Source: an uncultured Rhodocyclaceae bacterium | GTDB taxonomy: Bacteria > Pseudomonadota > Gammaproteobacteria > Burkholderiales > Rhodocyclaceae | DNA length: 64,000 bases | Assembly: GCA_907163075.1 (NCBI GenBank) | Contig: CAJQTY010000003.1 | Location: forward strand, 610,637-674,636 | Reading direction: 5' to 3' | Part shown: positions 1 to 10,500 of the stretch, piece after piece | Numbering within the stretch: the stretch's first letter is position 1 | Layout: each line of letters begins with the position of its first letter | Notes under the pieces: model-generated | Told to the model about the DNA's origin: nothing | Databases searched by the model: none | The model's input: the letters and a program-made list of their open reading frames with translations, nothing else | Translations under genes and position numbers: made by a program

Positions 1-1
1 G

Positions 2-169
2 TCGGGCGTGGCTCCGCGCCACCTCGACCTGCGCCCCTTCGTGCTCTCCGGAAAGAACATCGACATGGTTCCCGGCGGCCTGACGCGGGTGGCGCTGCGC
101 GAAGGCTCGCTGGTCGTCAATTCGTCGCAGGGCGGCGGCACCAAGGACACCTGGGTACTTGAAAACTGA
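2..169 (+). CDS. C-terminal end of a circularly permuted ATP-grasp protein (partial)
   Basis: Only the last 55 codons lie in the window; the frame runs open from base 2 to the TGA at 167-169. The tail contains [11 protein letters not shown] and ends [16 protein letters not shown] glycine-rich SSQGGGxKDTWV end is characteristic of the circularly permuted ATP-grasp (DUF404/DUF407-type) family, which is normally encoded next to an alpha-E protein, as here. Family members are thought to make a peptide-like amide bond, but the product is unknown. The stop lies 17 bases before the next start, so the two genes are probably co-transcribed. Confidence 0.8.
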   Translation, partial: SGVAPRHLDLRPFVLSGKNIDMVPGGLTRVALREGSLVVNSSQGGGTKDTWVLEN

Positions 170-186
170 GGCAGGGAGAAAGAAAA

Positions 187-1128
187 ATGCTGAGTCGCAC
201 CGCTGATCACCTTTACTGGATGGCCCGCTGTACCGAGCGCGCCGAGAACCTCGCCCGCCTGCTCGACATCACGCACCAGATGTCGCTCGTGCCGCAATCG
301 CTGACGGCCGACAACCAGAACTGGGGCGCCATCCTGGCGCTGAACAGCCTGGAATCGGCGTTCGCCGAGTCCTACGACGAAGTAAATGCGGAGAACGTAT
401 TGCACTTCATGGTTTCGGATGCCAGCAACCCGTCGTCGATCTACAGTTGCCTGCGTTCAGCACGCGAAAACGCCCACGCCGTGCGTGGCACGCTGACCGC
501 GGAAACCTGGGAAAGCACCAATGCCACATGGATCGAACTGCGCGCCCAGAAATTCGACCACATCCTGTCGGCCGGCATTGGCGAGTTCTTCGAATGGGTC
601 AAGCTGCGCTCGGCGGTCACGCGCGGCGTCACCTTCGGCACCATGCTGCAGGACGAAGCGCTGCACTTCATCCGCCTCGGCGGCCTGATCGAACGCAGCG
701 ATAACACGGCGCGCATCCTCGACGTGAAATACCACGTGCTGCACACCAATGGCGACGAAGAAGGCACGACCGACTTCTACCAGTGGGGCGCCCTGCTGCG
801 TTCGCTGTCGGCATTCGAGGTGTACCGCAAGGTCTACCGCGACGCCATCACGCCGGCGCGCGTCGCCGAACTGCTGATGCTGCGCAGCGACATGCCGCGC
901 TCGCTGCACGCCTGTACCGGCGGTATCGTGCGCGTCATGGAGGCGATTACCAACAATCAGTCGGCGGAAACCGAACGGCGCGCGGGCGTGCTCTACTCGC
1001 ACATCCACTACGCCCGCATCGACGACATACTGGCCCAGGGCCTGCACGAGTACCTCACCGACTTCATGGATCGCATCTACGACCTCGGCGAGTGTATCGG
1101 CCGCGACTTTCTCGTTCCGGCGGCCTGA
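187..1128 (+). CDS. alpha-E domain protein (DUF403)
   Basis: The 313-residue, mostly helical protein begins MLSRTADHLYWMARCTERAE, the typical start of the alpha-E family. The ATG follows a purine-rich GGGAGA ribosome site. No signal peptide or membrane segment is seen. Alpha-E proteins are encoded with circularly permuted ATP-grasp proteins and often with a transglutaminase-like protein and an Anbu-type protease, and are believed to act with them in an uncharacterised peptide-forming pathway. Here only the ATP-grasp partner is present, upstream. The next gene is convergent, so the cluster ends here. The family assignment is firm; the biochemical function is unknown. Confidence 0.85.
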   Translation: MLSRTADHLYWMARCTERAENLARLLDITHQMSLVPQSLTADNQNWGAILALNSLESAFAESYDEVNAENVLHFMVSDASNPSSIYSCLRSARENAHAVRGTLTAETWESTNATWIELRAQKFDHILSAGIGEFFEWVKLRSAVTRGVTFGTMLQDEALHFIRLGGLIERSDNTARILDVKYHVLHTNGDEEGTTDFYQWGALLRSLSAFEVYRKVYRDAITPARVAELLMLRSDMPRSLHACTGGIVRVMEAITNNQSAETERRAGVLYSHIHYARIDDILAQGLHEYLTDFMDRIYDLGECIGRDFLVPAA

Positions 1129-1149
1129 AACCGCGGGCTGTTCGACGCT

Positions 1150-2013
1150 TCAGGCGAGCAGCGCGACGACGGCGACAAACCAGCAGCCGAGGGTGCCAAG
1201 CAGGTGCACATCCTGCAGCACGGCGGCGGCCGGATCGCCGCCGCGGCCTTGCCGAAGCAGCAGGTAGAGGTAGCGAAAAACGCCGTAGGCGACGAAGGGA
1301 ACGGTGTAGATCAGGCTCGCCGTGCCGTGCATGGCGACGGTCTCGGCGCTCACCGTGTACAGGCTGTAGCCGACGATCGTTGCCGCCGCGCAAATGGCGA
1401 GCAGAATGTCGAGCAAGGCCGGATCGTAATCGTCCAGGACCTGGCGGTGGCTGGCGCCATCGCCAGCGAACACATTCAACTCGGCGCGCCGCTTGGCAAA
1501 GCCGAGGAACAGCGTGATCATCAGGCCGCACAGCAACAGCCAGTGCGACGGCGCGATGCCGACGCCGAGCGTGCCGGCCAGGATGCGCAGCATGAAGCCA
1601 GTCGAGATGATGAACACGTCGAGCAGCACGACACGCTTCAGGCCGAGGGAATAGGCCGCGTTAAGCACGGCGTAGAAGAGCACGATGAGCAGTACCGTCG
1701 TCGACGCGGCGAGCGCCAGCAGCAGGGCCAACAACAGGCACCCAGCGGCGAGCAGCACGGCCGGCGTGACACCGATCGTACCGGCGGCGAGCGGCCGATG
1801 GCGCTTCTCGGGATGTTCGCGGTCGCGTTCCCGGTCGGCCAGGTCGTTGGCGACATAGACCGCCGAAGCCGCCAGCGAGAAGGCGGCGGCGGCCAGCAGA
1901 ACCTGCTGGACGAGCAGCGCGTTGTGCCAGGCGTGGCCGAATAGCAGTCCGACGAAGACGAATCCACTCTTCACCCACTGGTGCGGGCGCAACAGCTTGA
2001 GGTAAAGCCTCAC
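1150..2013 (-). CDS. UbiA-family prenyltransferase (decaprenyl-phosphate phosphoribosyltransferase-like)
   Basis: The 287-residue protein is strongly hydrophobic with about eight or nine predicted membrane segments. It carries the UbiA Asp-rich motif NDLADRERDREHPEK at about residues 56-70 and a second Asp-containing segment near DVFIISTGFMLRILAG. The family transfers prenyl groups, or uses prenyl phosphate as acceptor, inside the inner membrane. The NDxxDxxxD form, together with the start MRLYLKLLRPHQWVKSGFVF, is closest to the phosphoribosyl/decaprenyl-phosphate subgroup rather than to UbiA or heme O synthase. Substrate is inferred, not shown. The gene converges on the alpha-E gene with 21 bases between the stops. 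Confidence 0.75.
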   Translation of the reverse strand: MRLYLKLLRPHQWVKSGFVFVGLLFGHAWHNALLVQQVLLAAAAFSLAASAVYVANDLADRERDREHPEKRHRPLAAGTIGVTPAVLLAAGCLLLALLLALAASTTVLLIVLFYAVLNAAYSLGLKRVVLLDVFIISTGFMLRILAGTLGVGIAPSHWLLLCGLMITLFLGFAKRRAELNVFAGDGASHRQVLDDYDPALLDILLAICAAATIVGYSLYTVSAETVAMHGTASLIYTVPFVAYGVFRYLYLLLRQGRGGDPAAAVLQDVHLLGTLGCWFVAVVALLA

Positions 2014-2081
2014 TCAATTCATCCTTAAAAAACGTAACTGCTCAGGTAGTCGCTGCCCTTTGAACAACAAGAGAAGCCACC

Positions 2082-2103
2082 GTTCGTCCTGAGCCGGTCG
2101 AAG
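2082..2103. repeat. dispersed-type intergenic motif
   Basis: The 160-base gap between aroG and the UbiA gene contains GTTCGTCCTGAGCCGGTCGA, then a tandem ATTCACCGC pair near 2108-2127 and an inverted echo of the first bases (GAACGAACG) at about 2128-2137. Motifs of the form TTCGTCCTGAGCxxGTCGAA recur between genes in many environmental proteobacteria. Only one copy was noticed here, so repeat status rests on recollection of that motif. No gene is seen in the gap. Confidence 0.35.
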
Positions 2104-2173
2104 CCGCATTCACCGCATTCACCGCGTTGAACGAACGTACAGCCGGATTTTCCACGCTCATTCGCGGTCCGGC

Positions 2174-3256
2174 TTACTGCGTGGCCTTGACCAGGCGGCG
2201 CGCACGCACGCCCTGCGCCAGGGCTTCCAGGACGGCGACGGAATCGTCCCAGCCGAGGCAGGCATCGGTGATGCTCTTGCCGTATTCGAGCGGCTGTTCC
2301 GGCCTCAGATCCTGGCGTCCTTCGACCAGGTGCGACTCGACCATCGCGCCAAAAATGCGATCCTCGCCCGCCGCGAGTTGCGCCGCAACCGCCTTGGCGA
2401 CCTCGATCTGCCGCTTGAAATCCTTGTTGCTGTTGGCGTGCGAAAAATCGATCATGAGATGCGCCGCCAGTCCGGCCGCGGCAATCTCCCTGCCCGCCGC
2501 ATCGACATGCTCGGTGTCGTAGTTCGGTTCCTTGCCACCGCGCAGGATGACATGGCAATCCTCGTTGCCGGTCGTCGACACGATCGCCGAATGCCCGCCC
2601 TTGGTCACCGACAGGAAGTGGTGCGGCGATTGCGCGGCGCGGATCGCATCAATGGCGATGCGCACGTTGCCGTCGGTGCCGTTCTTGAAACCGACAGGGC
2701 ACGACAGGCCCGAAGCCAGTTCGCGATGCACCTGCGACTCGGTGGTGCGCGCCCCGATCGCACCCCACGAGATCAGGTCCGCGGTGTATTGCGGGGTAAT
2801 CGTATCGAGAAACTCGGTCGCGCAGGGCAAGCCCATGTCGTTGATTTCAAGCAGCAGGCCGCGCGCCAGGCGCAAGCCCTCGTTGATGCGGAAACTGTGG
2901 TCCAGGCGCGGATCGTTGATCAGCCCCTTCCAGCCCACCGTGGTCCGCGGCTTTTCGAAGTATACGCGCATCACGACCAGGAGTTCCTTGGCGAAACGCA
3001 TCATTTCGCTCTGCAGGCGCCGGGCGTATTCGCTGGCTTGCTCGACGTCATGGATCGAGCACGGCCCGATGACGACCAGCAGACGGTCGTCAGCGCCGTG
3101 CAGAATGCGGTGGATCGACTGGCGCGCGTTATAGGTCGTCTGCGCCGCCTGGACCCCGACCGGGAACTCCCGAAAAACGTGGGCGGGCGGAACCAGCTCC
3201 TTGATCTCCTTGATGCGCAGGTCGTCGGTGTTCGGCTTGTTTTGCAACGTCATCAA
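2174..3256 (-). CDS. aroG: 3-deoxy-7-phosphoheptulonate synthase, class I (AroG/F/H type)
   Basis: The 360-residue protein condenses phosphoenolpyruvate with erythrose 4-phosphate, the first step of the shikimate pathway, in the cytoplasm. Class I signatures are clear: GPCSIHD near residue 64, KPRTTVGWKGLINDP near 102-116, GARTTESQVHRELASGLSCP, and the metal and substrate region DFSHANSNKD near 270. Length matches the roughly 350-residue E. coli isoenzymes. The N-terminal extension that forms the feedback site is present, but which aromatic amino acid inhibits it cannot be read by eye, so the symbol is generic. It lies 62 bases downstream of the MscS gene on the same strand. Confidence 0.9.
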   Translation of the reverse strand: MMTLQNKPNTDDLRIKEIKELVPPAHVFREFPVGVQAAQTTYNARQSIHRILHGADDRLLVVIGPCSIHDVEQASEYARRLQSEMMRFAKELLVVMRVYFEKPRTTVGWKGLINDPRLDHSFRINEGLRLARGLLLEINDMGLPCATEFLDTITPQYTADLISWGAIGARTTESQVHRELASGLSCPVGFKNGTDGNVRIAIDAIRAAQSPHHFLSVTKGGHSAIVSTTGNEDCHVILRGGKEPNYDTEHVDAAGREIAAAGLAAHLMIDFSHANSNKDFKRQIEVAKAVAAQLAAGEDRIFGAMVESHLVEGRQDLRPEQPLEYGKSITDACLGWDDSVAVLEALAQGVRARRLVKATQ

Positions 3257-3318
3257 ACTTCCTCTGGCGGTAAAACAGGTTTTGAAGGGGGCTCGATTTT
3301 ACTCGAAGCATCCCCGCT

Positions 3319-4929
3319 TCATCGCTTCGGCTCAGCGGGCGCCGGATACCAGTCTTCCGGCGGCACCACCACGTTGTTGCGAGGCTGCATGACAAAATGC
3401 GGCGACATGATCTGGACGCCGTGCGTATTGAACTGATCCTGAATGTTGCCGTGCAGCGCCGAGAGAACGGGCACGCGATTGAGCGGCTGATCCATGTAGG
3501 CGAACAGTTCGTACTCGACGTAAAAGTCGGCCAGCGCGCGCTGATAGACGAAGGGCAGCGGCTCCCTGCGCAGGCCGGGCGTCTGCTCGGCGGCACCGAT
3601 CAGCATGGCGTGCACCTGCCGCCACGGCGTGTCATAGCCGATCGTCACCTTGGTCGACACCAGGGTGCCGCGCTCGCCGGCCAGCCGCGAGTAGTTGCGT
3701 ATCGAGCTGCCAATCAGCACGGCGTTGGGAATCGTCACCTCCTCATTGCGCATGTCGATGACTTTCGTGGACAGCACGCCGACCTCGCTGACCACACCGA
3801 CAGTCCCGCCAAGATTGACGAAATCCCCGACCGACAGGGCGCGCGAGTAAACCAGCACCAGTCCGCTCATCAACTGATTGACGATACCCGCCGAACCGAG
3901 CGTGAGCATGAAGCCGAACATCACCGACAAGCCCTTGAAGGCATCGCTGTTGGACATCGGAATGAACGGATAGGCCACGGCGACGCCGAAACCCCAGACA
4001 ACGATGCTGACGATGCGATGAGTCGCACTGACCGTTTCCTTGTGCAAGCCGGCAACCTGCGTCCGGCCTTCCTTGACCGCCGTGAAAAAGCTGGCAATCG
4101 CGTCGTTCAGCGCCTTGGTCAGAAAGAGAATGAAGACGACCGTGGTCATCCCCGGCAATGCATCGACGAAGCCCGAGCCCAGATCGAACAGCATGGCGAA
4201 AAGGAAGCCGCCGAGTTTGTCGGCCAGCGGATGGGTGAGGGGAAAGCGCGACAGAACGAAAGTCAGCCAGAGGTAGGCGACACTCAGCCAGACAAAACCC
4301 ATCACCAGTTGCACGAGGCGCAGCACCAGCGACCAGCCATGGCGCGCCCAGCGCAGTTTCGCCGAGGCGTCTTCACGCTCGATGACGCTCTGCAGCCGAG
4401 TCACCAGCAGTCGCGCTGCACGACGCACGAGCCACAGCAAGGCAAAAGCCAGCACGGTGGCGAGCAGCGAGAGAAGAATCGCCTTCAGCATCAGTGCCGG
4501 CTGGCGCAGTTCCCGTTCAGAACGCAGCGCTTCGCCGAGCACGACTTCGGCGCGCTTGGCCGCCTGCTCCAGTGTCAGCTTCTCATCGGGATCGAGATCG
4601 CTGGCCAGCACATTGAACAACGGGTTGTCGCCAATATGCAAGCCGATGCCCTTTACGCCATCGACCTCAAACGGCGTCTGCTCGATCGGCCGCTCCATTT
4701 CCTCTGGCGTCAATTTGTTCAGCCGGGCCAGCGCCCGCTGAACGCGCACCTCGGGTGTGGCGCCGACAAACAGGGCGCGAAAGGTTATCACCGGCCGAAA
4801 GTCGAATTCGAGCGTCGCCTCGGCGACCGGCGGCGTATTGGCCGCGGCGCGTGCGCCGCCGATCAGCAACAGGCTGAACACGCCGAACAGCACCAGGCGA
4901 AGGTACCAAAAACCGCTAACTCTTGTCAT
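3319..4929 (-). CDS. MscS-family mechanosensitive channel with signal peptide
   Basis: A start at 4929 gives 536 residues beginning MTRVSGFWYLRLVLFGVF, a good signal peptide. The longer in-frame extension upstream is rich in Arg and Cys and is unlikely to be translated. The periplasmic N-terminal region is followed by membrane helices near residues 160-190, 215-245, 260-280 and 310-350. The MscS pore and beta-domain follow, with the pore-lining helix around GLSVMFGFMLTLGSAGIVNQ and the typical ALSVGDFVNLGGTVGVVSEV stretch. The protein should open under membrane tension in hypo-osmotic shock. It resembles the larger MscS relatives rather than the 286-residue E. coli MscS. Confidence 0.88.
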   Translation of the reverse strand: MTRVSGFWYLRLVLFGVFSLLLIGGARAAANTPPVAEATLEFDFRPVITFRALFVGATPEVRVQRALARLNKLTPEEMERPIEQTPFEVDGVKGIGLHIGDNPLFNVLASDLDPDEKLTLEQAAKRAEVVLGEALRSERELRQPALMLKAILLSLLATVLAFALLWLVRRAARLLVTRLQSVIEREDASAKLRWARHGWSLVLRLVQLVMGFVWLSVAYLWLTFVLSRFPLTHPLADKLGGFLFAMLFDLGSGFVDALPGMTTVVFILFLTKALNDAIASFFTAVKEGRTQVAGLHKETVSATHRIVSIVVWGFGVAVAYPFIPMSNSDAFKGLSVMFGFMLTLGSAGIVNQLMSGLVLVYSRALSVGDFVNLGGTVGVVSEVGVLSTKVIDMRNEEVTIPNAVLIGSSIRNYSRLAGERGTLVSTKVTIGYDTPWRQVHAMLIGAAEQTPGLRREPLPFVYQRALADFYVEYELFAYMDQPLNRVPVLSALHGNIQDQFNTHGVQIMSPHFVMQPRNNVVVPPEDWYPAPAEPKR

Positions 4930-5052
4930 GGCGAATTCCGATCGGAACAGTATTGACGCACGCCGCCAATTATAGCGGCGAACCCGCAGCCGCCGTGCCG
5001 GCCCCGGCCCGTGATGGCATGGACATTTCCGCCGATGCCGCCCGCACAGCGC

Positions 5053-5084
5053 AAAAAAAAGCGGCATCTTCAAGAGCGATGCCG
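5053..5084 (-). terminator. rho-independent terminator after tldD
   Basis: Read on the minus strand, a 7-bp stem (CGGCATC/GATGCCG) with a 9-base loop is followed by a run of eight to nine T. It lies about 80 bases beyond the tldD stop and before the MscS gene, so it should end the yhdP-nit-tldD transcript. Confidence 0.75.
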
Positions 5085-5164
5085 TAACCTCGCCTGTTTA
5101 CGCGGCCTTCCCGACATGCACCGCCGGCCGCGAGGATTGACGCCGCGCGCCGTGCGTCCGGTGT

Positions 5165-6616
5165 TCACGCCGTACCGCCGACGGTCAGACCGTCGATGCG
5201 CAGCGTCGGCTGGCCAACGCCGACCGGAACGCTCTGGCCGTCCTTGCCACAGGTACCGACACCGGGGTCCAGGCGCATGTCATTACCGATCATCGACACC
5301 TGGTTCATCGCCTCCGGCCCGTTGCCGATCAGCGTCGCGCCCTTGACCGGGTAAGTCACCTTGCCGTCCTCAATCATGTAGGCTTCGGACATCGAAAAAA
5401 CGAATTTTCCGTTGGTGATGTCGACCTGGCCGCCGCCGAAATTGACGGCATAAATCCCCGTCTTCACCGACTTGATGATTTCTTCCGGGCTCTTGTCGCC
5501 GGCCAGCATGGTGGTGTTGGTCATGCGCGGCAGCGGCAGGTGAGCGAACGATTCACGGCGGCCATTGCCGGTCGGCGCGACGCCCATCAGGCGCGCGTTG
5601 AGGCTGTCCTGCATATAGCCCACGAGAATGCCGTCCTCGATCAGCACCGTGCGCTGCGTCGGGTTGCCTTCATCGTCGATGTTGAGCGAGCCGCGGCGCT
5701 CGGCCAGCGTTCCGTCGTCGACCACGGTGACGCCCGGCGAGGCAACACGCGTGCCGATCCGTCCGGCAAAGGTCGAACTTCCCTTGCGGTTGAAGTCCCC
5801 CTCCAGGCCGTGGCCGACGGCCTCGTGCAGGAGGATGCCGGGCCAGCCGGAACCAAGCACGACGGTCATCGTGCCGGCCGGTGCCGGGCGCGCATCAAGA
5901 TTGGTGAGCGCCTGATGCACCGCCTCGTGCGCGTAGTGGCGCAGCACGGCGTCGCTGAAAAAACCGTAATCGGTGCGTCCGCCGCCACCGGCTGAGCCCT
6001 GTTCGCGCTTGCCGCCCTCGCCTTCGACGATGACCGTGATCGAGACCCGCACCAGCGGCCGGATATCCGCCGCCAGACGGCCGTCGCTCCCCGCCACCAG
6101 GATCACCTCGTACTCGCCGGCGATCTGCGCCATGACCTGGCTGACGCGCGTGTCTTCGGCACGGGCGTAGGATTCCAGGCGTTCGAGCAGATTTACCTTG
6201 GCCGTCGCGTCGAGCGATCCGAGCGGGTCGAGCGGCACGTAGAGGGCGTGCCCGAGCTTCTTCTTCATGGCTGGAACCTGCCGTTTCTGGCCGGCCGCGG
6301 CAATCGCGCGCACCGCCCTGGCGGCATCGCCGAGCGCCACCGCGCTGATGTCGTCGGAATAGGCAAAGGCCGTCTTTTCACCCGACAGGGCGCGCACGCC
6401 GACGCCTTCGTCGATATTGAAACTACCCGACTTGACGATACCCTCCTCCAGGCTCCACGCCTCCGAACGGCTGTACTGGAAATACAGGTCGGCGTAATCG
6501 ACGTCATGCGTCATGATCGTGCCGAACACCCTGGTCAGGTCGGCAACGTCCAGGCCGTAAGGCGTGAGCAGGGTTTTCTGGGCCTGCACGAGCAGGGATT
6601 GCGCTTTTGCGGTCAT
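5165..6616 (-). CDS. tldD: metalloprotease TldD
   Basis: The 483-residue protein matches TldD over its whole length. The zinc motif HEAVGH is at about residues 264-269, followed by [18 protein letters not shown], and the C-terminal half has the conserved [12 protein letters not shown] and [19 protein letters not shown] segments. TldD forms a heterodimer with TldE/PmbA, which is not in this window, and degrades unfolded peptides in the cytoplasm, as in microcin B17 maturation and CcdA turnover. It is the last gene of the yhdP-nit-tldD run, an order common in beta- and gammaproteobacteria. The ATG at 6616 lies 143 bases below nit, with an inverted repeat between. Confidence 0.93.
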   Translation of the reverse strand: MTAKAQSLLVQAQKTLLTPYGLDVADLTRVFGTIMTHDVDYADLYFQYSRSEAWSLEEGIVKSGSFNIDEGVGVRALSGEKTAFAYSDDISAVALGDAARAVRAIAAAGQKRQVPAMKKKLGHALYVPLDPLGSLDATAKVNLLERLESYARAEDTRVSQVMAQIAGEYEVILVAGSDGRLAADIRPLVRVSITVIVEGEGGKREQGSAGGGGRTDYGFFSDAVLRHYAHEAVHQALTNLDARPAPAGTMTVVLGSGWPGILLHEAVGHGLEGDFNRKGSSTFAGRIGTRVASPGVTVVDDGTLAERRGSLNIDDEGNPTQRTVLIEDGILVGYMQDSLNARLMGVAPTGNGRRESFAHLPLPRMTNTTMLAGDKSPEEIIKSVKTGIYAVNFGGGQVDITNGKFVFSMSEAYMIEDGKVTYPVKGATLIGNGPEAMNQVSMIGNDMRLDPGVGTCGKDGQSVPVGVGQPTLRIDGLTVGGTA

Positions 6617-6660
6617 TGGTTTCCCGATTCAGACGATACAAATCAAATTCAAAAGATTTA

Positions 6661-6743
6661 CCACCAAGTCACCAAGACACAAAGTTCCACCAGGATTGAT
6701 CCCGGTCTTCTTGGTGCAACTTTGTGTCTTGGTGCCTTGGTGG
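6661..6743. repeat. 26-bp inverted repeat (large hairpin) between nit and tldD
   Basis: Arms at 6661-6686 and 6718-6743 match in 25 of 26 positions (left arm begins CCACCAAGTCACCAAGACAC, right arm ends CTTGGTGCCTTGGTGG), with a 31-base loop that can pair a little further. There is no T-run after it, so it is not a simple terminator. Inside each arm the ACCAAG word is itself repeated. The form recalls intergenic ACCAAGrCACCAAG elements common in environmental bacterial genomes. It lies inside an otherwise co-directional run and may affect mRNA stability. Confidence 0.7.
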
Positions 6744-6759
6744 CGGGTTCAAAGCAAAC

Positions 6760-7593
6760 TTACATTACACGATGCTTCAACGCCGGCAAGCTGGCGCGCA
6801 CCTCGGCGATGCGTGCGTGGTCGATGGCGCCGATCACCACGCCCGGCCCCTTGAGCTTGCGGTCGAGAATATCACCCCAGGGGTCGATCAACATGCTGTT
6901 GCCGTGCGTTTCGCGTCCATTTTCGTGCTTGCCGCCCTGAGCGACGGCCAGCACATAGCACTGGTTTTCGATGGCGCGGGCGCGCAGCAGGATTTCCCAG
7001 TGCGCGCGCCCGGTCGTCTCGGTAAACGCCGCCGGGATCACCAGCAGGTCACAAACCCCCAGCGCGCGATACAGCTCCGGGAACCTCATGTCATAGCAGA
7101 TCGACAGACCGACGCGCCCGAAGGGCGTAGCGAAGGCCACGGGCTGGCTGCCGGGCTCGATCGTCGCACTCTCGTTGTAGCGCTCGGCGCCCTTCTGGAA
7201 GCCGAACAGGTGAATCTTGTCGTAGCGCGCCACGCGCTCGCCCCGAGCGTTGAAGACCAGGCAGGTGTTGAGCACCTTGCCCGCCTCGCCGGCAACCAGT
7301 GGCAATGAGCCGCCGATCAGCCAGATTCCGTGGCGGCAAGCGGTTTCCGCGAGAAAATCCTGAATCGGCCCGGCGCCGTCGGACTCGCGCACGCGGACCT
7401 TGTCGCCGTCGTTGAGGCCCATGATCGGGAAGTATTCGGGCAGGGCGACCAGTTCGGCGCCCTGCGCCGCGGCGTCGGCGATCAGCCGGGCGGCGGTTTG
7501 CAGATTCTCGTCGACGCGCGGCGTCGATATCATTTGCACGGCCGCCACGCGTGCGTTATTCGGTGCAAGCGACTCATTTTGCGGGGGGTTCAT
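6760..7593 (-). CDS. carbon-nitrogen hydrolase (deaminated glutathione amidase-like)
   Basis: The 277-residue nitrilase-superfamily enzyme carries the full Glu-Lys-Cys triad: E53 in LPEYF, K126 in RYDKIHLF and C166 in SICYDMRFPELYR. The C-terminal region has ARAIENQCYVLAVAQGGKHE. The Nit1/NitFhit branch hydrolyses deaminated glutathione, a metabolite-repair reaction, and this is the best guess here. An omega-amidase role is the main alternative. The start overlaps the end of yhdP by 20 bases, so translation is probably coupled, and tldD follows. Confidence 0.85.
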   Translation of the reverse strand: MNPPQNESLAPNNARVAAVQMISTPRVDENLQTAARLIADAAAQGAELVALPEYFPIMGLNDGDKVRVRESDGAGPIQDFLAETACRHGIWLIGGSLPLVAGEAGKVLNTCLVFNARGERVARYDKIHLFGFQKGAERYNESATIEPGSQPVAFATPFGRVGLSICYDMRFPELYRALGVCDLLVIPAAFTETTGRAHWEILLRARAIENQCYVLAVAQGGKHENGRETHGNSMLIDPWGDILDRKLKGPGVVIGAIDHARIAEVRASLPALKHRVM

Positions 7594-10500
7594 TGGCAGC
7601 TCCTGCTGGACTGGAGTTATTCGGCAAACGCGGCGCGGCGGCCGCAGCCGGCTCGCTACCTGATACTTTTTCCACCTTCGGATCGTCCCACTTCCCGGTC
7701 ACCAGGTACTCAAAGCCGAACATCTGGTTCAGCGGGTTCTGCAGCACCTTGTGCGCCAGCAAGGTGGCCACCCCGGCGATCGGATTGATCAGCGCGATGC
7801 CAAGCGCCGCCGTACCGCCCAGCTCGGGTTGAACGTTGACGTTGAGGCGCTGTGTTTCTTGCTTCAGATCGACCTCGCCGCGCATGATCACACGCGCCGA
7901 CGGACCGTCGATCTGCAGGCGATCGGTGCGCATCAGGCCGCGCTGAACGACCAGCTTGCTGGCGATGCTGTCGAAGGCGAAACCTTCGCTGAAGACGTCC
8001 TTGAAATCGAGAGAAATCCGGCGCGGCAGCCCTTGCAGGCTGATCAGGCCGAGCAGCTTGCCGGCCGCGCCGGGGTCGAGTTTGACGAACTGCCCCTTGC
8101 CCGCATCGAGACTCATCTCGCCGCTCAGCGAGGCGTAGTCGAGGGCGGTCGGCGGTCCGTCCCAGCCGATCTTGCCGGCGAACTGCGCACTTCCGGCACG
8201 CACCGTTCCAGGATAACCGAGGCGGTCGAGGAGCTTGCCGACATCGCTGCTGTCGATCTTGAAATCGAGCTGAGTGCGGTTCTTGCCGCCAGCAATTTGC
8301 CACTGGCCGCTGCCGGAAAGACTGCCGTAGGGATTGGTCGCCTGGATCCGGTTCAGTTGCCAGACGCCACCTTCGTTACGCGCCTGCACCTCGATCCGGC
8401 CAAAGCGGCGCGTGCCGAGCGAAAACTCGTCGGCTACGATGTCGAGCGCCGGCAGTTCCTTCAACGCTTCGCCGGGTGGCGGTTCGTTGGCATTCGTGGT
8501 GGTCGACGAATCGATGGTCAGCTGCTTCAAACGCGCCGTCAGCTTGCCGCCACCCTCCTTGTCCCACTGCAGGTCGCCGTTGGCCTGCCGCGACGACAAG
8601 CGAATCTTCCACACCCCGAACGCCGACGATGCCGCCAGATCGACATCGTTGTAGTGCCGCCCGAGGAGTACGAGATTCTCGGTCTTGATATTGAGCAAAT
8701 CGACCGCCGGTACAGGCGACGCTTCCGTCGCCGCACGCGTGCCTGGCGGCGCGAGCAGCAGGCGCCAGACATCCATGTCCAGTTGTTTGGCGCTCACGGC
8801 CAGGGCGATACCGCTCTCGGGCAACTGCAGCGGCCGGCCGATGGCAATCGCCCCGCGTTCGGCGACAAAGCCGTCGCGCTGCTTGCGGCGAATCAATTGC
8901 GCGCTAAGCACGTTGCCCAGCGTAACGCCGATCTGGTCGCGCACCGGCGATTCGACACCATTCCCCTTGACCGCCGGCGCGCTCGACAGGAACTTCTTCT
9001 CGAAGCGCAGCGGCAGGCTGTCGCCGGCCGCCTTGCCGAGCGGCTCGGGAAAGGCCGAGGCCAGCCCCTGCAGCGTCGAATCGATCACCAGGTCGGCATT
9101 GCGCTTATTGATGCGCACTTCGCCCCGGTACGCGGTCGTCCCCGAGACATTCTCAAGTAACGGCGAATCGAACTGCTTGCGCAGTTGCGCCACGTTGATC
9201 GAGCCGTTGGCGGTAATCAGCACCTTGCCGTCCTTTTGCAAGCCGCCCTTGATCTTGAGCGGTCCGCCAAAAAGCGTGGCGTTGATCTCGGGCACACGCA
9301 GGTCGCTGCCGGAGAACTGGACGCTGCCGTTTACCCGCGTCAATGGCGGCAGCGCCGCATCGACGGTCACCTCGTTGTTCACGAAGCGGTAGGTGCCGTC
9401 GATCTTCGAATCGCCGAGTTTCGCCTCGTCCAGGGGAATCACCAGCCCGATATCGAGATGGCCGTTGCCGCTGGCGCGCATATCCTCGGTGAAGCGATCG
9501 ATACGCTCGGCCACCGGGCTCTGGTTGACGAACTTAAGGAACTCGGAGGTCGGCCCGTCGGCTTTGCCCTGGACGATCAGGGTCGAAATCGGCGCGTCGA
9601 AATCGGGAATCTCGACGCGGGTGTTGGTCAACTGGGCGCCGAGAATCGATCCCCGGCGCGCCTCGATGGTCATGCCGTTGCCTTCGAAACGCAGGTCGCC
9701 GCTGACGCCCTCGATGCGCGGCCAGCCCTTCCCGTAGTCGACCACGGCGTCATGAGCCTTGACGGTGACCAGAAACTGGCCCTTGCGCTTGTCCAGAAAC
9801 GGAAAGTCACTCAGCTTGCCCTTGAGGATCAGCTTGGCCTCGCTCGACGAACCGGCAAGCAGCGATTCATGCAGCCAGTCGCGCGCACCTTTGCCGACGG
9901 CATGCGGCATGTAGCGCCACACCGCGCGCGCGTCGCCGCGCGTCAGCGCCGCCGTCATATCGATGTAGCCCGGCCCCTCGCCGGTACTGCGATAGACTCC
10001 CTGCGCCGAGCCGGCGGCCTCCTTGCCGGCAAACTCGACGCGCGCGAGCTGAACCTCGAGCTCGCCCTTGTTGAGCTTCCATTTCGCCTGCGCATTGAGC
10101 GAGTCGAGTTCGATCAGCGGCACCGGGAAAACGCCGGGCAGATCGATCGTCGGCTGCTGCGAACGTAAGCTTACACTGCCAAGCTTTTCAGTCGCTTCAA
10201 CCACCCCCGAGAGGCCGCTAAAGCCGGGGATGGCGCCCTGCGCCCTGAGCGACAATCCGTCGAAACCGGCTTTCAGGGTATAGGCCTGCAGGCTGTCGGC
10301 ATTGCCCTTCCAGGTCGCCGCCAGCCCGCTCACGCGGCCGCGCGGCGCGTAATCGCTCAACGACTGCCGCCAGCGCGCATCGAGCGGCAGGCACTCGGCG
10401 AGCCTGGCCAGCACGCCAAGATCGAGCGTGCTGACGCTGACGCTGCCGGCACCCGGCTTGCCGTCGGACGACGACGGCTGCCAGTTCAGCTTGAAATCCG

